DNA of 64,000 nt, taken from Pseudomonas sp. PDM14. Lineage in GTDB: Bacteria > Pseudomonadota > Gammaproteobacteria > Pseudomonadales > Pseudomonadaceae. The position numbers and the translations under genes were made by a program. The DNA lies in contig NZ_JACVAQ010000001.1 in the NCBI RefSeq assembly GCF_014851905.1, positions 620,001 to 684,000 on the forward strand, given 5' to 3'. This document shows positions 25,828 through 34,222 of this stretch, in pieces. How positions within the stretch are numbered: the stretch's first letter is position 1; every line of letters begins with the position of its first letter. The notes under the pieces are model-generated. The model worked only from the letters and a program-made list of their open reading frames with translations. It had not been told where the DNA came from and ran no database searches.

Positions 25828-26946
25828 TCAGTCTTCCAGGGCTGCCAGCAGGTCATCGCCCATCAGCGCGCGGCGCCAGCCTTTGAGGCTATCGGGCAGT
25901 TGATAGGGGCCGTCCGGGTAGCCGGTCTTGAGCAGAGCTTCGAGGGATTTCTTGCGCAGCATCAGTTCGGGGGCAATCTGCAGCCGTTCAGACTCACGCT
26001 GGCCCACCGCGCGCAACTTCTTCAGCAGTGTGGTGGACTCCAGTGGCAAAGGCTGCGGCAACGCCTCAGGCCATTGCTCCGGCGGCAATGCGGCCGCTTC
26101 GCGGATCAGTTCGAGCAGGGTTTCGCCATCCTGACGCACGGTTTTCGGGTGCATGTCCTCAATGCGCGCCAGGGCGACGAGGTTGTCCGGCTGGGTTTTC
26201 GCCAGCGGCCACAACGAGGCCTCGCGGATGATCCGGTTGCGCGGCTGGTTGCGCGCCCGCGCCTGGCTCTCGCGCCAGGTACACAGCGCGCGCATCACTG
26301 CCAACTGCTGGCGCGACAGCTTCCAGGCCAGTTTGGCGTCGCGGTAGATCTGCTGCGGGTCGACCTCGCGGCGCAGGTTGGCCACCAGCTCGGCGCCGTC
26401 TTCCAGCACCCAGGCCAGCTTGTCTGCCGACAGCTTGGGCTGCAGCTCGCGATAGACCACGGCCAGGTGCTGGGCATCCTCGGCGGCGTAGCTGATCTGC
26501 GTCGGCGACAGCGGGCGCTGCAGCCAGTCGGAGCGGGTTTCGCCCTTGGGCAGCTCGATGCCGAGCACCTCCTGCACCAGACGCGAATAGCCCATGGAGA
26601 AGCCGAGGTTGAGGTAGCCGGCCGCCAGCTGCGTGTCGAACAGCGGCAGCGGCAGACTGCCGGTCAGGCGCAGAAATACTTCCAGGTCTTCGCTGCAGGA
26701 ATGCAGCACCTTGACCACCGCCGGGTCGCTGAGCAGCGCAGCGAAAGGCGACCAGTCACTGATCTCAAGGGGGTCGACGAGGAACGCCCGCTCGCCATCG
26801 CCAACCTGCAGCAAACCGGCAATCGGATAGAAGGTGTCGACCCGCATGAACTCGGTATCGAGGGCGACGAACGGCAACTGCCGCCAATCGGCGCAATGAC
26901 GGGCCAGGCTGGCGTCGTCGAGAATCCATTGAATATCGATAGCCAC
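25828..26946 (-). CDS. rnd: Ribonuclease D
   Basis: 3'-5' exoribonuclease that trims tRNA 3' ends. The 372 residues contain the DEDDy site: D30 and E32 (ALDTEFMR), D87 (SCSEDLEVF) and Y153/D157 (SYAAEDAQ). The HRDC RNA-binding domain follows (about residues 210-290, [24 protein letters not shown]). The start is a GTG (VAIDIQW), supported by AAGGAG seven bases upstream; the frame is open further upstream. First gene of the rnd-ycgL-dehydrogenase operon. Confidence 0.95.
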   Translation of the reverse strand: MAIDIQWILDDASLARHCADWRQLPFVALDTEFMRVDTFYPIAGLLQVGDGERAFLVDPLEISDWSPFAALLSDPAVVKVLHSCSEDLEVFLRLTGSLPLPLFDTQLAAGYLNLGFSMGYSRLVQEVLGIELPKGETRSDWLQRPLSPTQISYAAEDAQHLAVVYRELQPKLSADKLAWVLEDGAELVANLRREVDPQQIYRDAKLAWKLSRQQLAVMRALCTWRESQARARNQPRNRIIREASLWPLAKTQPDNLVALARIEDMHPKTVRQDGETLLELIREAAALPPEQWPEALPQPLPLESTTLLKKLRAVGQRESERLQIAPELMLRKKSLEALLKTGYPDGPYQLPDSLKGWRRALMGDDLLAALED

Positions 26947-27114
26947 GCGGTGCTCCTTGGGCAATGCCGCGCAGTATATATGCCCACGGCGCGGGCCGGG
27001 CGCCTGATGTCCGCCGGGCATTTATGTCGAATCATTTGCCAACGAGCGGCCTGCACTGTGGCCAAATCCAACGCGCTACACTGCCGGCCACCTCACTCAC
27101 AGGGAAGAACAACA

Positions 27115-28176
27115 ATGAAGAAGCTTCTCGGCCTGCTGGCCCTGGTGATCGCCTGCGTCGCCGGCTACCTGGCGCTCCCCCCCAGCCCCATCGACCCGCT
27201 CGCCTGGCAACCCGGCGAAGCGCCGCTGTTCACCGGCGTGCTGGAACCCAACGACACCCTGATGAAGGCCGAGCTGATCGGCAAAGGGCAGATCCACGGC
27301 CCGGAAGACACCGCCGTCGACAGCCAGGGGCTGGTTTACGCCGGCCTGCATGACGGGCGCATCGTGCGCATCGACAAGGATGACCAGGTCAGCACCTTCG
27401 CCAACACCGGCGGCCGTCCGCTGGGCATGGACTTCGACGCCCAGGGCAACCTGATCGTCGCCGATGCCTACAAGGGCCTGCTGCGCATCGACCCGCAAGG
27501 GCAGATCACGGTGCTCACCACCAGCGCCGACGGCGTGCCGTTCGCCTTCACCGACGACCTCGATATCGCCAGCGACGGGCGCATCTACTTCAGCGATGCA
27601 TCGAGCAAGTTCCAGCAGCCGGACTACCTGCTCGACCTGCTCGAAGGCCGCCCGCATGGCCGCCTGCTGCGCTACGACCCGGCCAGCGGACAGACCGAGA
27701 CCCTGCTCAAGGACCTGTACTTCGCCAACGGCGTGGCGCTGTCGCAGAACGAAGACTTCGTGCTGGTCAACGAAACCTACCGCTACCGCATCACCCGCTA
27801 CTGGCTCAAGGGCGACAAGGCCGGGACCCACGACCTGTTCATCGACAACCTGCCCGGCCTGCCGGACAACCTGCAGGGCGACCGTGCCGGCACCTTCTGG
27901 GTCGCCATGCCGACACCGCGCAAGGCCGATGCCGACTTCCTGCAGAACCAGCCGTGGCTCAAGGCGCAGATGGCCAAGCTGCCACGCGCGCTGTGGCCGA
28001 AGGCCAAGAGCTACGGCTTCGCCATCGCCCTCGACGAACAGGGCACGATCGTGCGCAGCCTGCACGACACCAGCGGCACGCACCTGCGCATGGTCACCTC
28101 GGTCAAACCGGTCGGAGACATGCTGTACTTCGGCAGCCTGGACAACGACCGCATCGGCACGCTGAAACTGCACTGA
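27115..28176 (+). CDS. SMP-30/gluconolactonase-like (strictosidine synthase-like) protein
   Basis: A 353-residue beta-propeller with an N-terminal membrane anchor or signal peptide (LLGLLALVIACVAGYLAL). Blade motifs: HGPEDTAVDSQGLVYAGLHDGRI, GRPLGMDFDAQGNLIVADAYKGLLRID, FTDDLDIASDGRIYFSDASSKF, LYFANGVALSQNEDFVLVNETYRYRITRYWLKG. These match the strictosidine-synthase-like branch of the SMP-30 superfamily, probably a metal-dependent lactonase or esterase facing the periplasm. The substrate is unknown. A strong terminator follows. Confidence 0.85.
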   Translation: MKKLLGLLALVIACVAGYLALPPSPIDPLAWQPGEAPLFTGVLEPNDTLMKAELIGKGQIHGPEDTAVDSQGLVYAGLHDGRIVRIDKDDQVSTFANTGGRPLGMDFDAQGNLIVADAYKGLLRIDPQGQITVLTTSADGVPFAFTDDLDIASDGRIYFSDASSKFQQPDYLLDLLEGRPHGRLLRYDPASGQTETLLKDLYFANGVALSQNEDFVLVNETYRYRITRYWLKGDKAGTHDLFIDNLPGLPDNLQGDRAGTFWVAMPTPRKADADFLQNQPWLKAQMAKLPRALWPKAKSYGFAIALDEQGTIVRSLHDTSGTHLRMVTSVKPVGDMLYFGSLDNDRIGTLKLH

Positions 28177-28190
28177 GCCTTCTGCACATG

Positions 28191-28218
28191 AAAAAGCCCG
28201 CCGATTGGCGGGCTTTTT
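28191..28218 (+). terminator. Rho-independent terminator
   Basis: AAAAAGCCCGCC-GATT-GGCGGGCTTTTT, a perfect hairpin with A/T runs, 15 bases after the SMP-30-like stop. Confidence 0.93.
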
Positions 28219-28260
28219 CATGCTTCAGTGCCGGCAATGCCCGAGCGCACGACGCGTCAC

Positions 28261-28324
28261 CGTAGGGTGCGCCATGCGCACCAGGGCAAACCTCGGGGCT
28301 GCGGTGCGCACGGCGCACCCTACG
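28261..28324. repeat. GTAGGGTGCGC inverted repeat, best copy
   Basis: Left arm 28261-28282 and right arm 28303-28324 are inverted complements at 21 of 22 positions (CGTAGGGTGCGCCATGCGCACC and its complement with one A/G change). A 20-base spacer separates them. This is the reference copy for the family found at 6932, 29358, 29466 and 43288. Confidence 0.8.
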
Positions 28325-28466
28325 ACAGCACCGTGCTGGGTTCTTGCGACCGTGTTTTTGCGGAAATAAGCACGCTCCAAACAGGAACACCGTTTCTCGC
28401 AGTACACGACAGGCCGCGCCGGTGTTCTTATGATGCCCCTAGTCAGGAATCGACCCAGGAGCTGCC

Positions 28467-29321
28467 ATGTCCCTCGCCCAACTGCTCACGCCCGAACAAC
28501 TGCATGCCCGCCTCGGCCAACCCGGCCTGGTCGTCCTCGATTGCCGCTTCGCCCTCGATGCGCCCGACTACGGCGCCCGCAGCTACGCCAGCGAGCACAT
28601 CCCCGGTGCGCAGTTCGCCGACCTTGAGCAGGACCTTTCCGCCCCGGTGCACAAGGGCGTCACCGGCCGCCATCCGCTGCCCGATGCGCAGACGCTGGTC
28701 GCCAAACTGCGTGCCTGGGGGCTGAATGCCGACGCCGACGTGGTGCTCTACGATGACGGCCCCGGTGCCTTCGCCGCCCGCGCCTGGTGGCTGCTGGCAT
28801 GGCTGGGCAAGCGCAGCGGCGTGTACCTGCTCGACGGTGGCCTCAAAGCCTGGAAGAACGCGGGCCTGCCGCTGAGCGCCGAGGTACCGAAGGCGCCGGC
28901 CGGTACCTTCAGCGGCACCCCGGACACCAGCCTGCTGCTCAGTGCCGAGCAGCTGCAGCAGCGCCTGGACGAACCAACCCTGAGCCTGCTCGACGCCCGC
29001 GCCCTGCCGCGCTTTCGCGGTGAGGTGGAACCGCTCGACCCGGTCGCCGGGCACATCCCGGGCGCTCGCTGCGCGGTGTTCACCGACAACCTCGACAGCG
29101 ATGGCCGCTTCCTGCCCGCCGACCAGCTGCGCCAACGCTTCGCCGGGCTGCTCGATGGCAAACCGGCGGAACAGCTGGTGGCCTACTGCGGCTCGGGCGT
29201 CACCGCCTGCCACAACCTGTTCGCCCTGAGCCTCGCCGGCTACCCGCTGGCGCCGCTGTACGCCGGCTCGTGGAGCGAGTGGATCACCGACCCGAGCCGG
29301 CCGGTAGCGACAGGCGACTGA
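28467..29321 (+). CDS. sseA: 3-mercaptopyruvate sulfurtransferase
   Basis: Two-rhodanese-domain enzyme (284 residues). The active C-terminal domain loop CGSGVTA with C241 is the 3-mercaptopyruvate type (thiosulfate types have CRKGVTA). N-terminal domain motifs VLDCRFAL, SEHIPGAQF and GRHPLPD and C-terminal GHIPGA, WSEW are intact. It moves sulfur from mercaptopyruvate to thiophilic acceptors. The ATG at 28467 has AGGAGC upstream. No operon partner. Confidence 0.93.
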   Translation: MSLAQLLTPEQLHARLGQPGLVVLDCRFALDAPDYGARSYASEHIPGAQFADLEQDLSAPVHKGVTGRHPLPDAQTLVAKLRAWGLNADADVVLYDDGPGAFAARAWWLLAWLGKRSGVYLLDGGLKAWKNAGLPLSAEVPKAPAGTFSGTPDTSLLLSAEQLQQRLDEPTLSLLDARALPRFRGEVEPLDPVAGHIPGARCAVFTDNLDSDGRFLPADQLRQRFAGLLDGKPAEQLVAYCGSGVTACHNLFALSLAGYPLAPLYAGSWSEWITDPSRPVATGD

Positions 29322-29606
29322 GCATCCGCGGCAGCCAGCGCCACATCACATGTTTTTCGTAGGGTGAGTCACTCGCCACCGATCCACCGTGCGTGGTCTC
29401 GGTGGATGAAAAGAGCGTCATCCACCCTACACACCGCGGCTCTCGATACACGAATGGGCTCGCGCTCCGTAGGGTGAGCCGTGCACACCGGCTTTTCGTG
29501 AACGCACACGGCAAGAGTCAGATCGCGCCGCTCCGAGCCAGCCTGTCGCATTTCGAAAATTCGAGACTTCCGAGCAGTGCGCGCGGCGCACCCTGCGGGT
29601 CGAATG
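29322..29606. other. Gap between sseA and AraC gene filled with degenerate GTAGGGTG repeats
   Basis: No gene. The gap holds GTAGGGTGA-type arms at 29358-29367 and 29466-29480, matching arms TCCACCCTAC at 29421-29430 and GCGCACCCTGCG at 29590-29603, and a CGAAAATTCG palindrome around 29556. These look like worn-down members of the 28261-28324 repeat family. Confidence 0.5.
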
Positions 29607-30362
29607 TCAGCCCTGTAGCCCGCGCAGGCGCTTGGGTGTCAGGCCCAGGTAGCGGCGCATGGCGGTGGTCAGTGCGCTCTGGCTGGAGAAGCCGCATTCC
29701 TCGGCAATGCGCACCAGCGGCAGCGGGCTTTCGCGCAGCAGGCGCGCGGCGCGGTCGAGGCGGGTCTTGAGCAGGTACTGGTGCGGGGTGTAGCCGACGC
29801 TGTCCTTGAACTGCGCGTGGAAATGACTCGGGCTGAGGCAGGCAACCTGCGCCAGCTCGATCACCGTGATGCGCCGCGCCAGGTGCTCGGCGATGTAGCG
29901 GTCCAGTCGTTCGATATCCAGCGCGCCACTGCTGGCCTGGGCCTGCTCGCCGAACAGGCGCAGGTGCAGGGCACGCAGCAGCACGCCACCGAGGGCACGG
30001 GCCAGGTGCGGGTCGCTGCCATAGCGCGCCAGCTCGGCACCGGCGTAGGCCAGCAGGTTCTGGAAATCGGCATCCAGCGCCGGGTAGCGCGGGTTCTCGA
30101 ACAGTTGGGCAAGCAGGCGCAGGTCATCCGGCGAGGTGTCCTGCTCGTCGAGATCGAGGATCAGCATGCGGTTGTCGCCAACCCCGGCGAACTGGTGTTC
30201 GGCATCGCCCGGCACCAGGCAGGCGCGCATGCGGCAGACTTCGCCGCCACTGCCGTTGACCTCGAATTCGGCGCGCCCGGCCAGCGACATGACCAACTGG
30301 TGGTAGTCGTGGGCGTGTTCGTGGGCCTGGTTATCGAGACGCGCGAGGCGGGCTTTGAGCAT
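29607..30362 (-). CDS. AraC-family regulator
   Basis: A 251-residue AraC/XylS protein. The N-terminal cupin includes HEHAHDYHQLVMSLAGRAEFEV and GDAEHQFAGVGDNRMLILDL; two C-terminal HTH units follow: VIELAQVACLSPSHFHAQFKDSVG and VRIAEECGFSSQSALTTAMRRYLG, ending in LTPKRLRGL. The lon gene lies divergent with 156 bases between the starts. No other target is adjacent. The ligand is unknown; a sensed small molecule bound by the cupin is inferred. Confidence 0.88.
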   Translation of the reverse strand: MLKARLARLDNQAHEHAHDYHQLVMSLAGRAEFEVNGSGGEVCRMRACLVPGDAEHQFAGVGDNRMLILDLDEQDTSPDDLRLLAQLFENPRYPALDADFQNLLAYAGAELARYGSDPHLARALGGVLLRALHLRLFGEQAQASSGALDIERLDRYIAEHLARRITVIELAQVACLSPSHFHAQFKDSVGYTPHQYLLKTRLDRAARLLRESPLPLVRIAEECGFSSQSALTTAMRRYLGLTPKRLRGLQG

Positions 30363-30461
30363 GGTCGGCTCTGATCAAATTTTGCGCACTTTACTGCAAT
30401 CGCCCGGGCATTCCCAGCAAGCGCCGCCCGGTGGCGGCAACCTGCGGAAAAAAATCCAGGA

Positions 30462-30490
30462 TTGAAATCGCCCCCCGGCCGTCCCATTAA
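30462..30490 (+). promoter_or_regulatory. Sigma-32-like heat-shock promoter of lon
   Basis: TTGAAA at 30462-30467 and TCCCATTAA at 30482-30490 with a 14-15 base spacer fit the RpoH consensus (CTTGAAA, 11-16 bases, CCCCATnTA). It is 28 bases before the lon start codon (30519), so the leader would be short. Confidence 0.62.
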
Positions 30491-30518
30491 AGGAATACGA
30501 ATAGAGCCAAGGTGCCCC

Positions 30519-32903
30519 ATGAGCGACGACAACACCGCTGAATTCATCGAGGCGCAGGCGACCCGCCTCGCCCTGCCCGGGCAGAACCTGCCGGACAAGC
30601 TGTACGTGATCCCGATCCACAACCGGCCGTTCTTCCCGGCGCAGGTGCTGCCGGTGATCGTCAGCGAGGAGCACTGGGCGGAAACCCTGGAGCTGGTGAG
30701 CAACACCGAGCACCACAGCATGGCGCTGTTCTACGTCGACCAGCCGGTGACCGATCCGCGCCACTTCGACACCGACAGTCTGCCGCTGCATGGCACCCTG
30801 GTGAAGATCCACCAGGCCAGCCGCGTCGACGGCAAGCTGCAGTTCGTCGCCCAGGGCCTGCAGCGGGTGAAGATCCGCGGCTGGCTGAAACGCCATCGCC
30901 CGCCCTACCTGGCCGAAGTCGAATACCCGCAGAACGCCGATGACAGCCGCGACGAGGTCAAGGCCTACGGCATGGCGCTGATCAACGCGATCAAGGAACT
31001 GCTGCCGCTCAACCCGCTGTACAGCGAGGAGCTGAAGAACTACCTCAACCGCTTCAGCCCCAACCAGCCCTCGCCGTTGACCGACTTCGCCGCCGCCCTG
31101 ACCACCGCCGCCCCCGGCGAGCTGCAGGGCGTACTGGACACCGTGCCGATCCTGCAGCGCATGGAGAAGGTCCTGCCGCTGCTGCGCAAGGAAGTCGAAG
31201 TCGCGCGCCTGCAGAACGAGCTGTCCGAGGAGGTCAACCGCAAGATCGGCGAGCACCAGCGCGAGTTCTTCCTCAAGGAACAGCTGAAGATCATCCAGCA
31301 GGAACTGGGCATTACCAAAGACGACCGCAGTGCCGACGCCGACGAGTTCCGCGCACGCCTGCAGGGCCGCACGCTGCCGCCACAGGCGCAGAAGCGCATC
31401 GACGAGGAGCTGACCAAGCTGTCGATTCTGGAAACCGGCTCGCCGGAATACGCCGTCACCCGCAACTACCTCGACTGGGCCAGCAGCGTGCCGTGGGGCA
31501 CCCTGGGCGACGACAAGCTCGACCTCAAGCACGCCCGCACCGTGCTCGACGCGCAGCACGCCGGCCTCGACGATGTGAAGAGCCGCATCCTCGAATTCCT
31601 CGCCGTCGGTGCCTTCAAGGGCGAAATCGCCGGTTCCATCGTGCTGCTGGTCGGCCCGCCCGGCGTGGGCAAGACCAGCATCGGCAAGTCCATCGCCGAA
31701 TCCCTCGGCCGACCGTTCTACCGTTTCAGCGTCGGCGGCATGCGCGACGAGGCGGAGATCAAGGGCCACCGCCGCACCTACATTGGCGCCATGCCCGGCA
31801 AGCTGGTGCAGGCGCTGAAGGAAGTCGAGGTGATGAACCCGGTGATCATGCTCGACGAGATCGACAAGATGGGCAGCAGCTTCCAGGGCGACCCAGCCTC
31901 GGCCCTGCTGGAAACCCTCGACCCGGAGCAGAATGTCGAATTCCTCGATCACTACCTGGACCTGCGCCTGGACCTGTCCAAGGTGCTGTTCGTCTGCACC
32001 GCCAACACCCTGGACTCGATCCCCGGCCCGCTGCTCGACCGCATGGAAGTGATCCGCCTGTCCGGCTACATCACCGAGGAAAAACTCGCCATCGCCAAGC
32101 GCCACCTGTGGCCCAAGCAGCTGGAAAAGGCCGGTGTACCGAAGAACCGCCTGAGCATCAGCGATGCCGCGCTGCGCCTGGTGATCGAGGGTTACGCCCG
32201 CGAGGCCGGCGTGCGTCAGCTGGAGAAGCAGCTGGGCAAGCTGGTGCGCAAGGTGGTGGTCAAGCTGCTGGACGACCCGCAGGCGAAGGTCAAGATCGCG
32301 CCCAAGGACCTGGAAAGCTACCTGGGCATGCCGCACTTCCGCACCGAGCAGGTGCTCTCCGGCGTCGGCGTGATCACCGGCCTGGCCTGGACCAGCATGG
32401 GCGGCGCCACCCTGCCGATCGAGGCCACGCGCATCCACACGCTGAACCGCGGCTTCAAGCTCACTGGCCAGCTCGGCGAGGTGATGAAGGAGTCGGCGGA
32501 GATCGCCTACAGCTACATCAGCTCCAACCTGAAGACCTTCAAAGGCGACCCGAGCTTCTTCGACCAAGCCTTCGTCCACCTGCACGTGCCGGACGGCGCC
32601 ACGCCCAAGGACGGCCCCAGTGCCGGGGTGACCATGGCCAGCGCCCTGCTCTCCCTGGCGCGCAGCCAGGCGCCGAAGAAAGGCGTGGCGATGACTGGCG
32701 AGCTGTCGCTGACCGGGCAGGTGATGCCCATCGGCGGGGTACGCGAGAAGGTCATCGCCGCACGCCGGCAGAAGATCCACGAACTGGTGCTGCCGGAGGC
32801 CAACCGCGGCGACTTCACCGAGCTGCCGGAGTACCTCAAGGAAGGCCTCACCGTGCACTTCGCCAAGCGCTTCGCCGATGTAGCCAAGGTGCTGTTCGGC
32901 TGA
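30519..32903 (+). CDS. lon: ATP-dependent Lon protease (second lon; AsrA-like)
   Basis: Cytoplasmic AAA+ protease. 794 residues: N-terminal LAN domain (about 27-230), AAA module with Walker A GPPGVGKTS, Walker B VIMLDEIDK, and C-terminal protease with Ser701 in KDGPSAGVT and Lys744 in REKVIAAR, the 43-residue S-K spacing seen in E. coli Lon. Pseudomonas has a second Lon-like gene (AsrA) that is induced by heat; the sigma-32-like promoter here suggests this is that paralogue. Start at 30519; the open frame extends 19 codons further but AAGG fits the ATG. The divergent AraC gene and downstream chagasin-like gene do not suggest a substrate. Confidence 0.93.
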   Translation: MSDDNTAEFIEAQATRLALPGQNLPDKLYVIPIHNRPFFPAQVLPVIVSEEHWAETLELVSNTEHHSMALFYVDQPVTDPRHFDTDSLPLHGTLVKIHQASRVDGKLQFVAQGLQRVKIRGWLKRHRPPYLAEVEYPQNADDSRDEVKAYGMALINAIKELLPLNPLYSEELKNYLNRFSPNQPSPLTDFAAALTTAAPGELQGVLDTVPILQRMEKVLPLLRKEVEVARLQNELSEEVNRKIGEHQREFFLKEQLKIIQQELGITKDDRSADADEFRARLQGRTLPPQAQKRIDEELTKLSILETGSPEYAVTRNYLDWASSVPWGTLGDDKLDLKHARTVLDAQHAGLDDVKSRILEFLAVGAFKGEIAGSIVLLVGPPGVGKTSIGKSIAESLGRPFYRFSVGGMRDEAEIKGHRRTYIGAMPGKLVQALKEVEVMNPVIMLDEIDKMGSSFQGDPASALLETLDPEQNVEFLDHYLDLRLDLSKVLFVCTANTLDSIPGPLLDRMEVIRLSGYITEEKLAIAKRHLWPKQLEKAGVPKNRLSISDAALRLVIEGYAREAGVRQLEKQLGKLVRKVVVKLLDDPQAKVKIAPKDLESYLGMPHFRTEQVLSGVGVITGLAWTSMGGATLPIEATRIHTLNRGFKLTGQLGEVMKESAEIAYSYISSNLKTFKGDPSFFDQAFVHLHVPDGATPKDGPSAGVTMASALLSLARSQAPKKGVAMTGELSLTGQVMPIGGVREKVIAARRQKIHELVLPEANRGDFTELPEYLKEGLTVHFAKRFADVAKVLFG

Positions 32904-33026
32904 GTGTGCCGATGCTGCCCGCAGCGGCGCTCTGCGCCGTTGTGCGCGGCGTGTCTGCCGCGCACGGTGTCGCGGCGTGGCGCCTGCGGCTATGCTGCCG
33001 GCATTCGTCAGTTCAAGGAGTCGACC

Positions 33027-33425
33027 ATGATCACCGCCCCGCGCCTGTTGCTGCCTGCGGCCATCGCCCTGTTCGCCGGTTGCGCGCAGCAGCCCACCAG
33101 CGTGACCGTGCAGGAAAAACAGCTGGGTGATTGCCCGGTGCAGCTGCACACGGGCCAGACCTTCACCGTCAGCCTGCCAAGCAACCCCACCACCGGATTT
33201 CGCTGGACCGTGCTAGACGCCGCACCGGGCGTGTTGCGCAGCCTCGGCCCGGAGGTCTACAGCACCCCGGAGGACGCTGGCCTGGTCGGCAGCGCCGGGC
33301 AATCGCTGTGGCGCTACCAGGTCTACCAGGCTGGCGAAGCGCGCCTGCGCATGAGCTACCAGCGTCCGTGGGAAACCGACGTAGCCCCGGAAAAGACCAT
33401 CGACTGCGCGATCAACGTGCGCTGA
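33027..33425 (+). CDS. Chagasin/ICP-type cysteine protease inhibitor lipoprotein
   Basis: A 132-residue protein of the chagasin (I42) inhibitor fold. The three inhibitor loops are visible: SNPTTGFRW, GSAGQSLW (GxGG-like) and YQRPWE. The N-terminus ends in LFAGC, a lipobox, so it is probably an outer-membrane lipoprotein exposed to the periplasm. ATG at 33027 follows AAGGAG. It is 123 bases downstream of lon on the same strand. Bacterial members are thought to restrain host or self cysteine peptidases; the target here is unknown. Confidence 0.88.
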   Translation: MITAPRLLLPAAIALFAGCAQQPTSVTVQEKQLGDCPVQLHTGQTFTVSLPSNPTTGFRWTVLDAAPGVLRSLGPEVYSTPEDAGLVGSAGQSLWRYQVYQAGEARLRMSYQRPWETDVAPEKTIDCAINVR

Positions 33426-33523
33426 CCCTGCGCTTGTCGCCATCGGCCCTGGCCGCTGGCGCCCGCTGTCCGAACCGATGCCGCGCGCGGCGGCAATAAT
33501 GGGCGAAAACAAGAGAGCCCATC

Positions 33524-34222
33524 ATGCGCACTTTCCTCGCCCTGCTCGCCGCCACCGGCATCGCCCTGCTCATCTACTCCCGTCTCGACGGCCCCGCCTG
33601 GCTCGGCCTGATTGGCAAACCGCTGCCGGTCATTGCCCTGCTGCTCTGGCTACGCCAGGCGTCCGTGTCCGCCTACCGCCGCTGGATCAGTATCGGCCTG
33701 CTGTTCTCGCTACTCGGCGACCTGCTGCTGGAGTGGCCGCAGGACCTGTTCGTCTTCGGCCTCGGCGCATTTCTCGTCGCCCACCTGGCGTACCTCGTGG
33801 CTTATATAGGCAGCACGCGGCGCCTGGCTCCCATGCCACTGCTAGCGGCCGTGGTGGTGGCCGGTTGCATGTTCGGCCTGCTGGCGAATGCCGGGCTGGG
33901 CGCGCTGCTGATCCCCGTGGCCTGCTACAGCCTGGCCATCGGCTGCATGCTCTGGCGCGCCCTGGCACGCTTGGGTACGACCGGCATCGCGCGCCAGTCG
34001 GCCTGGCTGGCCGCTGGTGGCGCGGTGCTGTTCGTGCTGTCGGACAGCCTGATCGGCATCAACCGCTTCGTGCAGCCGTTCGAGGGCGCGCGCATCGCCA
34101 TCCTGTCCACCTACTGGCTCGGCCAGTGGGGCATCGCCGCCTCGGTCATCTACCTCACGAGCGCGGCGCGCATGCCTCAGTTCGCTGGTAGCGCGGTGGA
34201 GTCGCCCGCCTCGCTACGGTAA
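33524..34222 (+). CDS. Lysoplasmalogenase-like YhhN membrane protein
   Basis: A 232-residue polytopic protein with about eight transmembrane segments, matching the YhhN/TMEM86 family (LGDLLLEWPQ, GIAHLAYLVAY-like and FVLSDSLIGINRF). Some animal members hydrolyse lysoplasmalogens; the bacterial substrate is unproven. Its 3' end overlaps the convergent diguanylate cyclase gene by 46 bases, so mRNAs from the two would be complementary at their ends. Confidence 0.88.
   Translation: MRTFLALLAATGIALLIYSRLDGPAWLGLIGKPLPVIALLLWLRQASVSAYRRWISIGLLFSLLGDLLLEWPQDLFVFGLGAFLVAHLAYLVAYIGSTRRLAPMPLLAAVVVAGCMFGLLANAGLGALLIPVACYSLAIGCMLWRALARLGTTGIARQSAWLAAGGAVLFVLSDSLIGINRFVQPFEGARIAILSTYWLGQWGIAASVIYLTSAARMPQFAGSAVESPASLR

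Noticed and set aside
30375..33149. A 924-codon open frame on the minus strand opposite lon
   Set aside because: It mirrors the lon gene, has no recognisable domain and low-complexity Val/Gly/Gln-rich composition typical of antisense frames in GC-rich DNA.
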